DNA from: Yeosuana aromativorans
GTDB lineage: Bacteria; Bacteroidota; Bacteroidia; Flavobacteriales; Flavobacteriaceae
Direction: 5' to 3'
Assembly: GCF_014646655.1 (NCBI RefSeq)
Contig: NZ_BMNR01000007.1
Coordinates: forward strand, 1-64,000
DNA length: 64,000 nucleotides
The position numbers were made by a program, and so were the translations under genes. Position 1 is the first letter of the stretch. Each line of letters begins with the position of its first letter. Shown piece after piece: positions 54,505-63,051 of this stretch. The notes beneath the pieces were generated by a model that was not told where the DNA came from, did not search any database, and saw only the letters and a list, made by a program, of their open reading frames with translations.

Positions 54505-54846
54505 TCACTCAATACTAATATCGTCTAAATCAAGATCTTCCAATTCTTTTATGGCTTCTTTTTTTGAAGAGGCTTCTTTTTCTTTAAGCTCTTGGTTATT
54601 AGTAACTTTAGAGGTGTTGAACAAGGCCTTGTAGGTTGTTATTGCCAATGAGATGATTGCCAAAAGAAAGGTGAATTGTATTATTTTTTTTATTTGCCCA
54701 CTTTTTTTTGAAAGATAAAAGGCTATCAGTACAAACAAAAGTGCAGCCACAGCTGGAAATATAGCCAGATTTGACAGCGGTAAAACAGACAAGATAACGG
54801 CTAATATGGCAGCAATCATTCCAAGAATTGTAAAAAGGCGTTTCAT
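54505..54846 (-). CDS. Small inner membrane protein with acidic tail
   Basis: 113 aa. Three hydrophobic helices: LFTILGMIAAILAVILSVLP, LAIFPAVAALLFVLIAFYL and IIQFTFLLAIISLAITTY. A charged tail rich in Lys/Glu follows, ending in LEDLDLDDISIE. It is unrecognised beyond being a typical flavobacterial small membrane protein. It follows the DUF3108 gene by 16 bp on the same strand, so they are probably co-transcribed. Confidence 0.6.
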   Translation of the reverse strand: MKRLFTILGMIAAILAVILSVLPLSNLAIFPAVAALLFVLIAFYLSKKSGQIKKIIQFTFLLAIISLAITTYKALFNTSKVTNNQELKEKEASSKKEAIKELEDLDLDDISIE

Positions 54847-54862
54847 TTTTTAAAATATGATT

Positions 54863-55627
54863 TTAATTTTTTAATCCTTCAGCAGATTTAAGTTTTAACT
54901 CACCGGTACCAACGGGAATTTTAAACTTGCCATAAACAATGATTTTGTTTTCATCGGCGGTAAGCCACAACAAGTTATTGTTTTTACCTTGAAGCACATC
55001 ATCACTTGAGCTGATTGCTAATTTATAACATTCTTTTTTTCCTATGTTGGTACCTATGGTTTCTTTTCCAAGATAAGTTATTTGAGCGTTTACTTCTTCT
55101 CTGTCAAACACAATGGTAAAACTTTTTTTAGAGCCTATGCTCATCGATTTGTAGTCAAAAAGCCTAATGTTGTATAAGGTTGATACAATGTCTTTTGTAC
55201 CACTATGTATAGTAAAACTCTTGTTTTCCTCTTTATTATTCTTTTTGCGCTGTAGTGACTTGATGGTATTTGTTTTATGGTCATAGGTATATTTCATAAA
55301 CTTGTAATATCCACCTTCATTAATGTCGCGTTTGTATAGGTAAGGAATTAAGTTGTTGGGATTGACGTAACTTTCATATAAATCAACAATTTTAAAGAAG
55401 TTGTCCCACTTACTGTATGTTGAAGCCGTGCATTTGAGTCTTAAAAGGGTAGCCTTTGATGTTTTTACGGTACTGGTTTCCATGGTTACCTGAGCTAGTT
55501 CAGTTAAGATTCCAGACATGTTATAGGAAGCTGTGTAAGTGAGTTTTTCGCCAGCAGCAACAGCATTATTTTGAGCATGGAGCGACATGGAAAGAACTAA
55601 CAATACAATTGACAATGTACGCGTCAT
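54863..55627 (-). CDS. DUF3108 secreted protein
   Basis: 254 aa. Signal peptide to about Ala19. The mature protein has the DUF3108 beta-rich pattern: GEKLTYTASYNMSGILTELA at the start, LRLKCTASTYSKWDNFF, IPYLYKRDINEGGYYKFMKY, KKSFTIVFDREEVNAQITYL and YGKFKIPVGTGELKL at the end. DUF3108 proteins are periplasmic and of unknown function. A short membrane protein gene follows. It is divergent from the universal stress protein gene. Confidence 0.8.
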   Translation of the reverse strand: MTRTLSIVLLVLSMSLHAQNNAVAAGEKLTYTASYNMSGILTELAQVTMETSTVKTSKATLLRLKCTASTYSKWDNFFKIVDLYESYVNPNNLIPYLYKRDINEGGYYKFMKYTYDHKTNTIKSLQRKKNNKEENKSFTIHSGTKDIVSTLYNIRLFDYKSMSIGSKKSFTIVFDREEVNAQITYLGKETIGTNIGKKECYKLAISSSDDVLQGKNNNLLWLTADENKIIVYGKFKIPVGTGELKLKSAEGLKN

Positions 55628-55813
55628 ATATAAATAGATTAAGTTTTTATAACGTTGATATCTTCATTTATTGTGCCGAAAATACAATCCTTTGCAGTTA
55701 AAAACTAATTTTATGTTTTTAAAAATATAACTAAATGTCTAACTGACTTTTGTCATAGTTTTAGTTGGTTTCAAATAGTATATTTAGATATAACAATTTA
55801 AATACTAATTTAG

Positions 55814-56662
55814 ATGAAATCGATACTACTACCCACAGATTTCTCTAAGAATTCTGAAAATGCCATTAACTATGCCATGGATTTGTTTAAAGATGTTCCA
55901 TGTAACTTTTATCTGTTAAATGTGCAAAAGGCTTCTTCTTTTATTTCAGATGATATGATGGTCATGGCATCATCAGCAACTATTTATCAAACCATTGTTG
56001 ACGTTTCTAAAAAGTCATTGACAAACTTGATAACCAAGATTCAGAAGAAATTTCACAACGAAAAGCATACGTTCCAATCGGTTGTTGATTATGATAATTT
56101 TATTGATTCCATTAATCAAATGGTTATTAACAAACAGATAGATTTAATAGTCATGGGTACCAAAGGCGCATCGGGATTGGAAAAAGTTGTTTTTGGAAGT
56201 AATACCGTTCATGTTATGCAACGTTGCATTGCCCCGGTGTTGGCAATCCCCGACGGTTGTGTGTTTACCAATTTAGATAGAATAGCATTTACCACAAATA
56301 ACCTAACGCTTCATACCATAGAAGAATTAAAGCCGCTTAAGGATTTATTGATTTTGTATGGTTCTAAGTTGAATGTGCTCCATTTTGATGATTTGGAAGG
56401 TACCAGTAATCAAAAGAAAGCCAATAAAATGTTTTTGAAAGCGCATTTCAGCGATGTCACAACCTATGAAAACATAGATTCTTACAGTAAGGATTTATAT
56501 AAAACACTGGTTGGTTATATTCATGCCAATGACATCAAGTTGATAGCTTTAATGCGTAAAAAACATTCTTTTTTAGAACGGTTGTTTACCAGACATCCAG
56601 AAGAAACATTGGCTTTTAATATTGATATTCCTTTTTTGGTGATGGAAAATGTTGTAGCCTAG
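55814..56662 (+). CDS. Universal stress protein, two tandem domains
   Basis: 282 aa. Domain 1 (1-150) starts KSILLPTDFSKNSENAINYA and ends with the nucleotide-binding loop MGTKGASGLEKVVFGSNT (G-2x-G-9x-G-S). Domain 2 (about 155-282) keeps the fold (RIAFTTNNL, LNVLHFDD, LIALMRKKHSFLERLF) but lacks the glycine loop. Such tandem UspA proteins are typical of Bacteroidota; they bind ATP or other ligands and help survival under stress. It is monocistronic, with a strong terminator at 56673, and converges with the DsrE gene. Confidence 0.88.
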   Translation: MKSILLPTDFSKNSENAINYAMDLFKDVPCNFYLLNVQKASSFISDDMMVMASSATIYQTIVDVSKKSLTNLITKIQKKFHNEKHTFQSVVDYDNFIDSINQMVINKQIDLIVMGTKGASGLEKVVFGSNTVHVMQRCIAPVLAIPDGCVFTNLDRIAFTTNNLTLHTIEELKPLKDLLILYGSKLNVLHFDDLEGTSNQKKANKMFLKAHFSDVTTYENIDSYSKDLYKTLVGYIHANDIKLIALMRKKHSFLERLFTRHPEETLAFNIDIPFLVMENVVA

Positions 56663-56672
56663 CTATCAAATT

Positions 56673-56720
56673 AAAAGAGAATCTGGGTATAAAGACTTAG
56701 CACAGATTCTCTTTTTTTTT
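56673..56720 (+). terminator. Terminator of the universal stress gene
   Basis: AAAAGAGAATCTG (56673-56685) pairs with CAGATTCTCTTTT (56703-56715) and runs into a long T tract. The complementary A tract means it could also serve the minus-strand DsrE gene. Confidence 0.85.
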
Positions 56721-56737
56721 GAATTTCAAAATAGCTT

Positions 56738-57151
56738 TTATTGGCCTTCTTTAATATAGCCCCAACCTTCTTGTTGTTTTTCAATTATTTCAATGATGCC
56801 ATCAGGAACACTTTTAACGCCTGTAATGATTTGTGAGGCATCTACATTATGACGTTTCATGGTTCCTTCACATATTACAAAGTCTATGTTGTCTTTTTTT
56901 GTAAGCTCTTCAATTTCTTTGGCGGCAACAGATTTATCCTTAAGGACCATATCCATAGCGCCACTATACATTACAACCTCAAATTTTGAATCTGGATAGG
57001 CTTCGGACATGGCTTTTACATGCCTCACGGCCGACTTGTGAACATCGGTATTGCTACTCGTAACATCAAACACGATTTTCACGGGTTTTTCTTGAGCAAA
57101 TGCTATTGTTGTAATGAGCAAAGCTATCAGTAATTTAAAATAATATTTCAT
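56738..57151 (-). CDS. Periplasmic DsrE-family protein
   Basis: 137 aa. Signal peptide ends AFAQ. The DsrE fold is clear: VKIVFDVTSSN, FEVVMYSGAMDMVLKD, FVICEGTMKRHNVDAS with candidate reactive Cys94, then GIIEIIEKQQEGWGYIKEG. DsrE-type proteins carry persulfide sulfur or bind partners in sulfur metabolism. It is the third gene of the operon with a Tat-exported DsrE-like protein and a TsdA-like cytochrome. A role in sulfur handling follows from this context but is not proved. Confidence 0.8.
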   Translation of the reverse strand: MKYYFKLLIALLITTIAFAQEKPVKIVFDVTSSNTDVHKSAVRHVKAMSEAYPDSKFEVVMYSGAMDMVLKDKSVAAKEIEELTKKDNIDFVICEGTMKRHNVDASQIITGVKSVPDGIIEIIEKQQEGWGYIKEGQ

Positions 57152-57172
57152 GATTTTTTTAATTTAAAAGTG

Positions 57173-57847
57173 TTATCCTGCAAAAATATATCCACAGCCA
57201 TGTTCTTGTGCTCTTCCCAAAGCCCATACACCAGAAGGAACCAGTTGTACATTGGGAAGAATACCGGCAACCCAATCTTCATATACTTCTTTGGGGTCCA
57301 AGTTCATTTTGGTTGCCACCGCATTGCTATATACTTTAGTGGCTAAATCACAAGCGCAAAACATAGCACCACGTTCCTGCATACGTTTTATGCCATCAAT
57401 TCCAGGTAATGGAAAGTCGCCTTCTTGTGGTTCGTAAAAAGGATTTCGCATATAGGGTTTTCCAGAGCCATCATTCATTTCAAACACCTCACCTAATGGG
57501 TATTTTTCCCATAAACGATCTTCAAAAGCTATGGGTAGTGCTTCATGTCTTAAAACAGTTACCGCCGTCATATCTTCATCTGGAGTTCCTGTTCCATTAT
57601 TGGTTAAGTAAAAAGCCCAGTTCCAAATAACCGGAAATCCATGGTTTGGAGTAGAGCCATCATAAACTATTCGGTGTGTTCCTTTAATGTTGTCAAACCA
57701 TTTGTCGGCATCACCCATGATTTTTATGTCAAAAGTAGTTTCGTTTGCATAAATGGGGTTTGTAAGTACAGAAAGTGTACTTGCCGTGGCTCCTAGTGCT
57801 AATGCTCCTAAAAAGCCTCTTCTTGAGTTAAAATTGGTTGTTTTCAT
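57173..57847 (-). CDS. Tat-exported DsrE-like protein
   Basis: 224 aa from the ATG at 57847. A start at 57940 would add 31 residues ahead of the Tat signal and overlap the cytochrome gene. The twin-arginine signal NFNSRRGFLGALALGATAS is followed by a mature part with a DsrE-like order: VIWNWAFYLTNNG, MTAVTVLRHEALPIAFEDRL, RGAMFCACDLATKVYSNAVA with a Cys-x-Cys, and VPSGVWALGRAQEHGCGYIF. Tat export suggests folding or cofactor binding before transport. It sits between the DsrE gene and the TsdA-like gene, 13 bp after the latter. Confidence 0.7.
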   Translation of the reverse strand: MKTTNFNSRRGFLGALALGATASTLSVLTNPIYANETTFDIKIMGDADKWFDNIKGTHRIVYDGSTPNHGFPVIWNWAFYLTNNGTGTPDEDMTAVTVLRHEALPIAFEDRLWEKYPLGEVFEMNDGSGKPYMRNPFYEPQEGDFPLPGIDGIKRMQERGAMFCACDLATKVYSNAVATKMNLDPKEVYEDWVAGILPNVQLVPSGVWALGRAQEHGCGYIFAG

Positions 57848-57860
57848 AATGTTTATAGAT

Positions 57861-58886
57861 TTATTTGGTTTTGGTGATATTATACTGTTGCTTATAAAAT
57901 TTGATGATAGGTTGGAATGGTCCAATTTGGTGTTGCTCAACTGAAAAATCGTCAGCGTAAGGTGGGTAAGGTGTAGAGACGGGTTTTTTCTTTAGGTCGG
58001 GAAAGTCTTTTTCGGGGTTGGATTTCTTTGGCCGTTCTTGCTGATTGATATAACCAGCTACATCATAAGCGTCTTCATCTGTTAGAATCGGGCTATTGTA
58101 AGTGGCGCCAAATGGCATATTGACTTTTATAAACTGGGCAGCCGTTATAACACGTGCCATACCTGCACCGTTATTATATGAATCATTCCCCCATAATGGT
58201 GGATATATATAGGTATGACCATCTGGCGACATCAAACCATTGCCCTTGGCTGTATGGCAAACAATACAGTTTTTTATAAACACTTGTTTCCCTTTTCTTA
58301 AATCAACGGCTCTGTTTGGAATGTTGATTTTAACAAATCCCATTCCACCTACATTGCCGTCCTGAGGAGCAAAACGGCTCAACCATTTTAGATAGGATAC
58401 AAAAGCTGTCATTTCTTTACTATCAATTGGGAGCACACGCCCATTCATACTCCGTTCCATGCATCCATTGATGCGTTCCTCAATAGTGCCAATTTTGTTT
58501 TCTCTTCCTCTAAATTGGGGAAATCGTTGTATCACGCCAATTAATGGCGCAGAATACGGTTTGGTTCCTGAATTGAGATGGCAATTTTTACAGGATAATC
58601 TGTTGCCCGAATACATTTTATTTGGATCTTCATTGTAAGGTCCAATGTAATTAGGGGTGTTAATGAATAAGTCATAACCATATTTAATAAGGTTGTTTTC
58701 TTTGGAATTTTTTAAAGTTGAAATATCATAGTCCCTAAAAAAAATATCTGATACGTTTTCAAGTTTTGTTACCGTGTTTTTGGGAGTTATGTTAAAGAAC
58801 AATAATATAACCACAAGAGCGATTATGGAAATTGCACAAAGGCCCTTCAAAAGGATTTTGGTTTTAGTTGGTTGGTTTATTGCCAT
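57861..58886 (-). CDS. tsdA: TsdA-like di-heme cytochrome c (thiosulfate dehydrogenase family)
   Basis: 341 aa. An N-terminal membrane helix (IISIALVVI-like, about 17-32) anchors it on the periplasmic side. Two heme motifs are present: CKNCH (99-103) and CIVCH (207-211). Cys142 in RINGCMERSMNGR lies where TsdA enzymes have the unusual axial Cys ligand, and Met257 in KVNMPFGATY is the likely second-heme ligand. YPPLWGNDSYNNGAGM, DEDAYDVAGYINQQERP and YPPYADDF also match TsdA. TsdA joins two thiosulfates to tetrathionate or does the reverse. The DsrE genes downstream support a sulfur role. It is the first gene of the operon. Confidence 0.78.
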   Translation of the reverse strand: MAINQPTKTKILLKGLCAISIIALVVILLFFNITPKNTVTKLENVSDIFFRDYDISTLKNSKENNLIKYGYDLFINTPNYIGPYNEDPNKMYSGNRLSCKNCHLNSGTKPYSAPLIGVIQRFPQFRGRENKIGTIEERINGCMERSMNGRVLPIDSKEMTAFVSYLKWLSRFAPQDGNVGGMGFVKINIPNRAVDLRKGKQVFIKNCIVCHTAKGNGLMSPDGHTYIYPPLWGNDSYNNGAGMARVITAAQFIKVNMPFGATYNSPILTDEDAYDVAGYINQQERPKKSNPEKDFPDLKKKPVSTPYPPYADDFSVEQHQIGPFQPIIKFYKQQYNITKTK

Positions 58887-59157
58887 TGTTATTTATTGGA
58901 TAATTCCAAGGCAAATAAGGGGAGCAAATAAATTGAGTAATGATTTTTTTGGTATGCTTGAGCTAAAAAAAGTATTTATAGTACTAATATAATCATTTTT
59001 AGATACTTATGCTGTATTAAAAAAAAACATTTTGAAGCGTTTATAAAAAATTATATTATCTTGATTTTAGGCTTAGTTTTTAATCCTAATTTGGATGTTT
59101 GTAACATATTGGCTGTTTTTTCGTCTATTAAGTATAAGAACACAACAAATAACCATC

Positions 59158-59496
59158 ATGAGACAAGATAATCAACTTTTGGTCATTACCCATTTAAGCC
59201 AGTTAGCGACTTTGTTAACAGGTTTTGGCGGTTTATTAATCCCTTTGATTCTTTGGGCTACCCAAAAAGAAAAGGTTTATAATATGGACGAGCAAGGAAA
59301 AAGGATTGTAAACTTCCAATTGAGCTTAATTATTTATGCAATTATTTGCATCCCGCTTATATTATTATTGGGCTTAGGAATTTTAGGATTTATTGTTTTG
59401 GGCATTATTTCTATTGTTTTCCCAGTAATTAATGCTATTAGAGCCAGTAATGGGGAAACCCCGGATTATCCTATGTCAATACAATTTATTAAATAG
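59158..59496 (+). CDS. DUF4870 membrane protein
   Basis: 112 aa from the ATG at 59158, which gives the usual length of the family; an earlier ATG at 59095 would add 21 residues. Three hydrophobic segments: THLSQLATLLTGFGGLLIPL, FQLSLIIYAIICIPLILLLG and LGFIVLGIISIVFPVINAIR, with the ILWATQKEKVYNMDEQGKRI loop typical of DUF4870. Function unknown. Single gene with a hairpin at 59551. Confidence 0.82.
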   Translation: MRQDNQLLVITHLSQLATLLTGFGGLLIPLILWATQKEKVYNMDEQGKRIVNFQLSLIIYAIICIPLILLLGLGILGFIVLGIISIVFPVINAIRASNGETPDYPMSIQFIK

Positions 59497-59550
59497 CATA
59501 TATTCCATAAATTCTAATCTCTTTATTTTATTAGTTAGTTAGAGATAAAC

Positions 59551-59582
59551 AAAACGCCCACTACATATTTGGTGGACGTTTT
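59551..59582. terminator. Terminator between DUF4870 and dnaN
   Basis: AAAACGCCCAC (59551-59561) and GTGGACGTTTT (59572-59582) pair with one mismatch. A/T flanks let it serve both convergent genes. Confidence 0.7.
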
Positions 59583-59608
59583 GCATTATATAAGAAAGTT
59601 TAGTTTGT

Positions 59609-60727
59609 TTAACTGTTAAGCATAACGGGCATGACCAACATGGTGATAAATTCACCTTCGTCAAGGCCATCAATAGGTGTTAAAATACCAGCACGGTTGG
59701 GTAAACTCATTTCCAATTTAATCTCATCGGCATTTAAATTGTTCAGCATTTCTGTTAAAAACCGTGAGTTGAAGCCAATTTGCATATCATCACCTTGGTA
59801 GTCACAAGTCAAACGTTCTTCTGCTTTGTTGCTGTAATCAATATCTTCTGCAGAAATATTAAGCTCTGCGCCTGCAATTTTTAATCTGATTTGATGTGTG
59901 GTTTTATTAGAGAAAATACTAACACGACGAACGGAATTTAAGAACTGTGTTCTGTCAATCGTTAGTTTATTTGGATTTTCTTTGGGAATAACCGCTTCAT
60001 AATTGGGATATTTACCATCAATCAAACGGCAGATTAACTGCGAATTTTCAAAAGTAAACTTCGCATTGGAATCATTATATTCAATCACAACATCTTCTTC
60101 GCTTCCAGCTAAAATCCCTTTTAAAAGATTTAAAGGTTTTTTCGGCATGATAAATTCAGCACTTTGTGATGCTTTTAAGTCTTCTCTGGTATATTTTACA
60201 AGTTTATGGGCATCAGTGGCCACAAAGGTTAATCCTTCTCCAGAAAACTGAAAAAATACGCCGCTCATAACAGGGCGTAAATCATCATTTCCAGCAGCAA
60301 AAATGGTTTTACTGATGGCGGTAGCCAACACATCACCAGTAACAATGGTTTTGCTTGGGTCTTCAAGCGCTACAGCTTTTGGAAACTCTTCGCCATTGGC
60401 ATAGGCCAAGGCATATTTACCATGATTTGAACTGATTTCAACCGTATTGTTGTCTTCAACCTTAAAGGTCAATGGCTGCTCTGGGAATGTTTTTAAAGTA
60501 TCCAATAATAATCTTGCAGGAAGCGCAACACTTCCTTGGCTGTCACTTTCCACATTAAGCACAGAAACCATGGTTGTTTCAAGATCACTGGCAGAAACAG
60601 TAAGTTTTGAATGATCTAGTTCAAATAAAAAGTTATCTAAGATAGGCAGGGTATTGGAGTTATTGATAACACCACCCAATACTTGTAATTGTTTTAATAA
60701 ATATGTACTTGATACTATAAATTTCAT
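59609..60727 (-). CDS. dnaN: DNA polymerase III sliding clamp (beta subunit)
   Basis: 372 aa from the ATG at 60727 (MKFIVSSTYLLKQLQVLGGV); a longer frame opening nine codons earlier has no family support. The three-domain clamp order is clear: LPILDNFLFELDHSKLTVSA, LPARLLLDTLKTFPEQPLTF, RPVMSGVFFQFSGEGLTFVA, TDAHKLVKYTRED, LICRLIDGKYPNYEAVIPKE, FNSRFLTEMLNNL and the final TMLVMPVMLNS. It tethers polymerase III to DNA. It is alone here, not beside dnaA, which is common in Bacteroidota. Confidence 0.97.
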   Translation of the reverse strand: MKFIVSSTYLLKQLQVLGGVINNSNTLPILDNFLFELDHSKLTVSASDLETTMVSVLNVESDSQGSVALPARLLLDTLKTFPEQPLTFKVEDNNTVEISSNHGKYALAYANGEEFPKAVALEDPSKTIVTGDVLATAISKTIFAAGNDDLRPVMSGVFFQFSGEGLTFVATDAHKLVKYTREDLKASQSAEFIMPKKPLNLLKGILAGSEEDVVIEYNDSNAKFTFENSQLICRLIDGKYPNYEAVIPKENPNKLTIDRTQFLNSVRRVSIFSNKTTHQIRLKIAGAELNISAEDIDYSNKAEERLTCDYQGDDMQIGFNSRFLTEMLNNLNADEIKLEMSLPNRAGILTPIDGLDEGEFITMLVMPVMLNS

Positions 60728-60901
60728 TTGATTGATTATGTTTTTAGTTGACAAACGGTACTTTCAAATCATTAAAATTCCACTTTATATAAAACTTGGA
60801 ATCATGAATGGATCATACATTTACCAATTAGTTTAGCTGAAAAAATACTACTTACAAATATATTGGATACGAACAAATTTAGGAAACAAACTTATTAACA
60901 T

Positions 60902-62569
60902 TTAGTGGGAGAATTTTTTCCTTCGGATATAATTGAAAACAAAACCAAAAACAAGGAGTAACACTAGTGGTAGCAATATATTTACGAGTTGCCACTTGGT
61001 TTTTTCTTGGGCTATTTTTTGTTGATCCAAAAAGGCTACTGCTATTTGTTTTGAGCGAATGTTTATAAGTCCATCATCATCGAGCAGATAATTAACGGCA
61101 TTCAACAAAAATTCTTTGTTACCATAGGTTTTTCCTGTCCATCTGTCAAAGCCTAATTCCTGTGGTGCATTTCTAACAACATCGTTTTTTATGATGTCAC
61201 CATCTGAAATAACAATCATCTTTGTAGGAACACTTTCGTCTTTTTCAGCAGACAAATCAAAGGGCTTGATCCGGTTTTTATAAACCGAGGTAAATGTACC
61301 TTCCAACAGTACGGCCAGCGTTTGGTTTCCTTTATTGAAAAGTGATGGGTTTTGTTCTTGAGTTACAATGTCTAAGCTAATTTCCCTTGGTGTTCCTTCT
61401 AGTTTGGACAATGGCGCACTTTCCAATAAGATAGTCTTTTTCACCTTGTTTTTTAGCGTGTCAATTTGCGTGGCAAAATCAAATTTTACCAAATTTAAAT
61501 TATTGACAATTGGGTGCGTGCTATTGGTTGAGGCCAATGGCGAATAAGGCCACCGTAAATTTTGGAATTGTGAATTACTGCCTTCTCCTAAGGCTAATGT
61601 TATAGGAGCTGAGTATAGGGTACTAACCAATAATGGGTTAACACGTACTCCGTATTTAAAAAAGAAATCGGTCAGGTTTAAATCACGAGGAATGGCATAG
61701 GATTTCCCGGAGTCATTATATAAACTGTCTTTTTCGGCTATAACATTGTCAATAAGCCATAGACTTTTGCCACCGTTCATGGTGTATTGATCCAATACTT
61801 GTTTTTCTTTTTCGGTAAATGCTTGCGTTGGTTTGGCCGTAATGATAAGGTCAAAAGCCTTTAATTCCTCTAGTGTTCGGTCTGGGTTTTTAGCAACACT
61901 ATCCAATGTAAACGGTGCGATTTTGTAATATTCGCCTAGTTTTTTTACAAAATCATAAATATGGATATCGTCCAGTTCGCCATTACCTCTAAGGATGGCT
62001 ATTTTTCGGCGCTTCGGTTTTGTTAATTTACTAAAAGCATCTGCAAAGGCATATTCTAAATGTTGCACCGAATTGGTCACCAACTCTTCCTGGGATGCTC
62101 CAATTTTATTTTTGATTAATGAAACAGGTACTGTCTTTCCATTATAGCTGGCCAAAGCCCAAGGGAAAATGACTTCTTGTGAGGTTTTTCCGTTTTCCTG
62201 AACGCTCAATTGCATGGGTGTTAAACCACGCTTACTTAATTCCTCGATGTTTTTGTTACCCTTAGAATCTTCTTCTAACGGATTGATAAAATGAAAAATA
62301 ATGTGGCTATTATGGGCTGAAAACTCTTCAAGTAATTGCCTGGTTTCGCGTTGAAGACGTCTAAATTCAGACGGAAAATCATTACCAGTTAAATAAATAT
62401 CAACCACAATAGGAGAATCAATATCTTTAATTATGTTCAGAGATGCTTGGCTTAATGTGTAGCGTTTATCATAAGTCAAGTCAAAACGCTTAAAAACGAG
62501 ACTGCTCAAATAGTTTATCGCAATTAAGGCAATAATCAGAATAATGATATGTTTACTGTTTTTCTTCAA
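60902..62569 (-). CDS. gldG: Gliding motility ABC transporter protein GldG
   Basis: 555 aa. An N-terminal helix (IIILIIALIAINYLSSLVF) and a C-terminal helix (LVNILLPLVLLLVFGFVFNY) anchor a large extracytoplasmic domain of the GldG/ABC-type uncharacterised (DUF7088/Gld-like) family: PIVVDIYLTGNDFPSEFRRL, AFADAFSKLTKPKRRKIAIL, LWLIDNVIAEKDSLYNDSGK. GldA, GldF and GldG form an ABC transporter needed for gliding in F. johnsoniae. The start is TTG at 62569, 17 nt inside the preceding gene; no ATG is close, so translational coupling is likely. Confidence 0.9.
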   Translation of the reverse strand: MKKNSKHIIILIIALIAINYLSSLVFKRFDLTYDKRYTLSQASLNIIKDIDSPIVVDIYLTGNDFPSEFRRLQRETRQLLEEFSAHNSHIIFHFINPLEEDSKGNKNIEELSKRGLTPMQLSVQENGKTSQEVIFPWALASYNGKTVPVSLIKNKIGASQEELVTNSVQHLEYAFADAFSKLTKPKRRKIAILRGNGELDDIHIYDFVKKLGEYYKIAPFTLDSVAKNPDRTLEELKAFDLIITAKPTQAFTEKEKQVLDQYTMNGGKSLWLIDNVIAEKDSLYNDSGKSYAIPRDLNLTDFFFKYGVRVNPLLVSTLYSAPITLALGEGSNSQFQNLRWPYSPLASTNSTHPIVNNLNLVKFDFATQIDTLKNKVKKTILLESAPLSKLEGTPREISLDIVTQEQNPSLFNKGNQTLAVLLEGTFTSVYKNRIKPFDLSAEKDESVPTKMIVISDGDIIKNDVVRNAPQELGFDRWTGKTYGNKEFLLNAVNYLLDDDGLINIRSKQIAVAFLDQQKIAQEKTKWQLVNILLPLVLLLVFGFVFNYIRRKKFSH

Positions 62570-63047
62570 AAGTCTTTTTTAGCTGATATTGAGTCACATT
62601 GTTAACGGTATCTTGTTTAAAGACAAATTCCATGCATTCTTGCATCATGTTAAACGCACCTGGTTTAAAGCCTAAGTTATAATTCCACTTGTCGGGCGAA
62701 TTGGCTTTTATGGAATCGTCCCAACCATACCATTCACTGGTTCCTAACGTACTTTGGATTTCATTTTTATGTTTACCAATAAATAAGCTATCACGAATCA
62801 TTTCATCGCTCATTTCATAGCGTAAAGCTGGTTTTTCTTTCCATGCTTCGGCATCAAAATATTTTTGGTGGTGATAACTACAAAAAATATTTATAAATGG
62901 ATAGAATACATAAAAATAAATGATGGGGGTCAACACCAAACTTATTAAAAACGTGACCCATTTGCGTTTGTCAATGGTTCTAGCAAATATCCAAACCAAA
63001 ATATAGACGATAGTAAAAAAAACAACAAAAAGAGGTGTTATGATCAT
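62553..63047 (-). CDS. Unknown membrane protein between gldF and gldG
   Basis: 164 aa. Two N-terminal hydrophobic segments (PLFVVFFTIVYILVWIFA and WVTFLISLVLTPIIYFYVFY) are followed by a soluble part: YFDAEAWKEKPALRYEMSDE, MIRDSLFIGKHKNEIQSTLG, SEWYGWDDSIKANSPDKWNY and LGFKPGAFNMMQECMEFVF. The IGKHKNEIQSTLGTSEW...WNYNLG pattern resembles SmpA/OmlA-like (BamE) small domains, as G-x-x-x-x-E...LG...W. The family is not recognised. It overlaps gldG by 17 nt and starts 4 bp after gldF, so it is within the gld operon. Confidence 0.6.
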   Translation of the reverse strand: MIITPLFVVFFTIVYILVWIFARTIDKRKWVTFLISLVLTPIIYFYVFYPFINIFCSYHHQKYFDAEAWKEKPALRYEMSDEMIRDSLFIGKHKNEIQSTLGTSEWYGWDDSIKANSPDKWNYNLGFKPGAFNMMQECMEFVFKQDTVNNVTQYQLKKTFEEKQ

Positions 63048-63051
63048 TTGG

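Noticed and set aside
57848-57940. Longer start for the Tat-exported DsrE-like protein
   Set aside because: It overlaps the TsdA-like gene and would place 31 residues before the twin-arginine signal.
57173-58886. Full Sox or Dsr sulfur-oxidation pathway
   Set aside because: No soxYZ, soxB or dsrAB is present. Only TsdA-like and DsrE-type proteins are supported.
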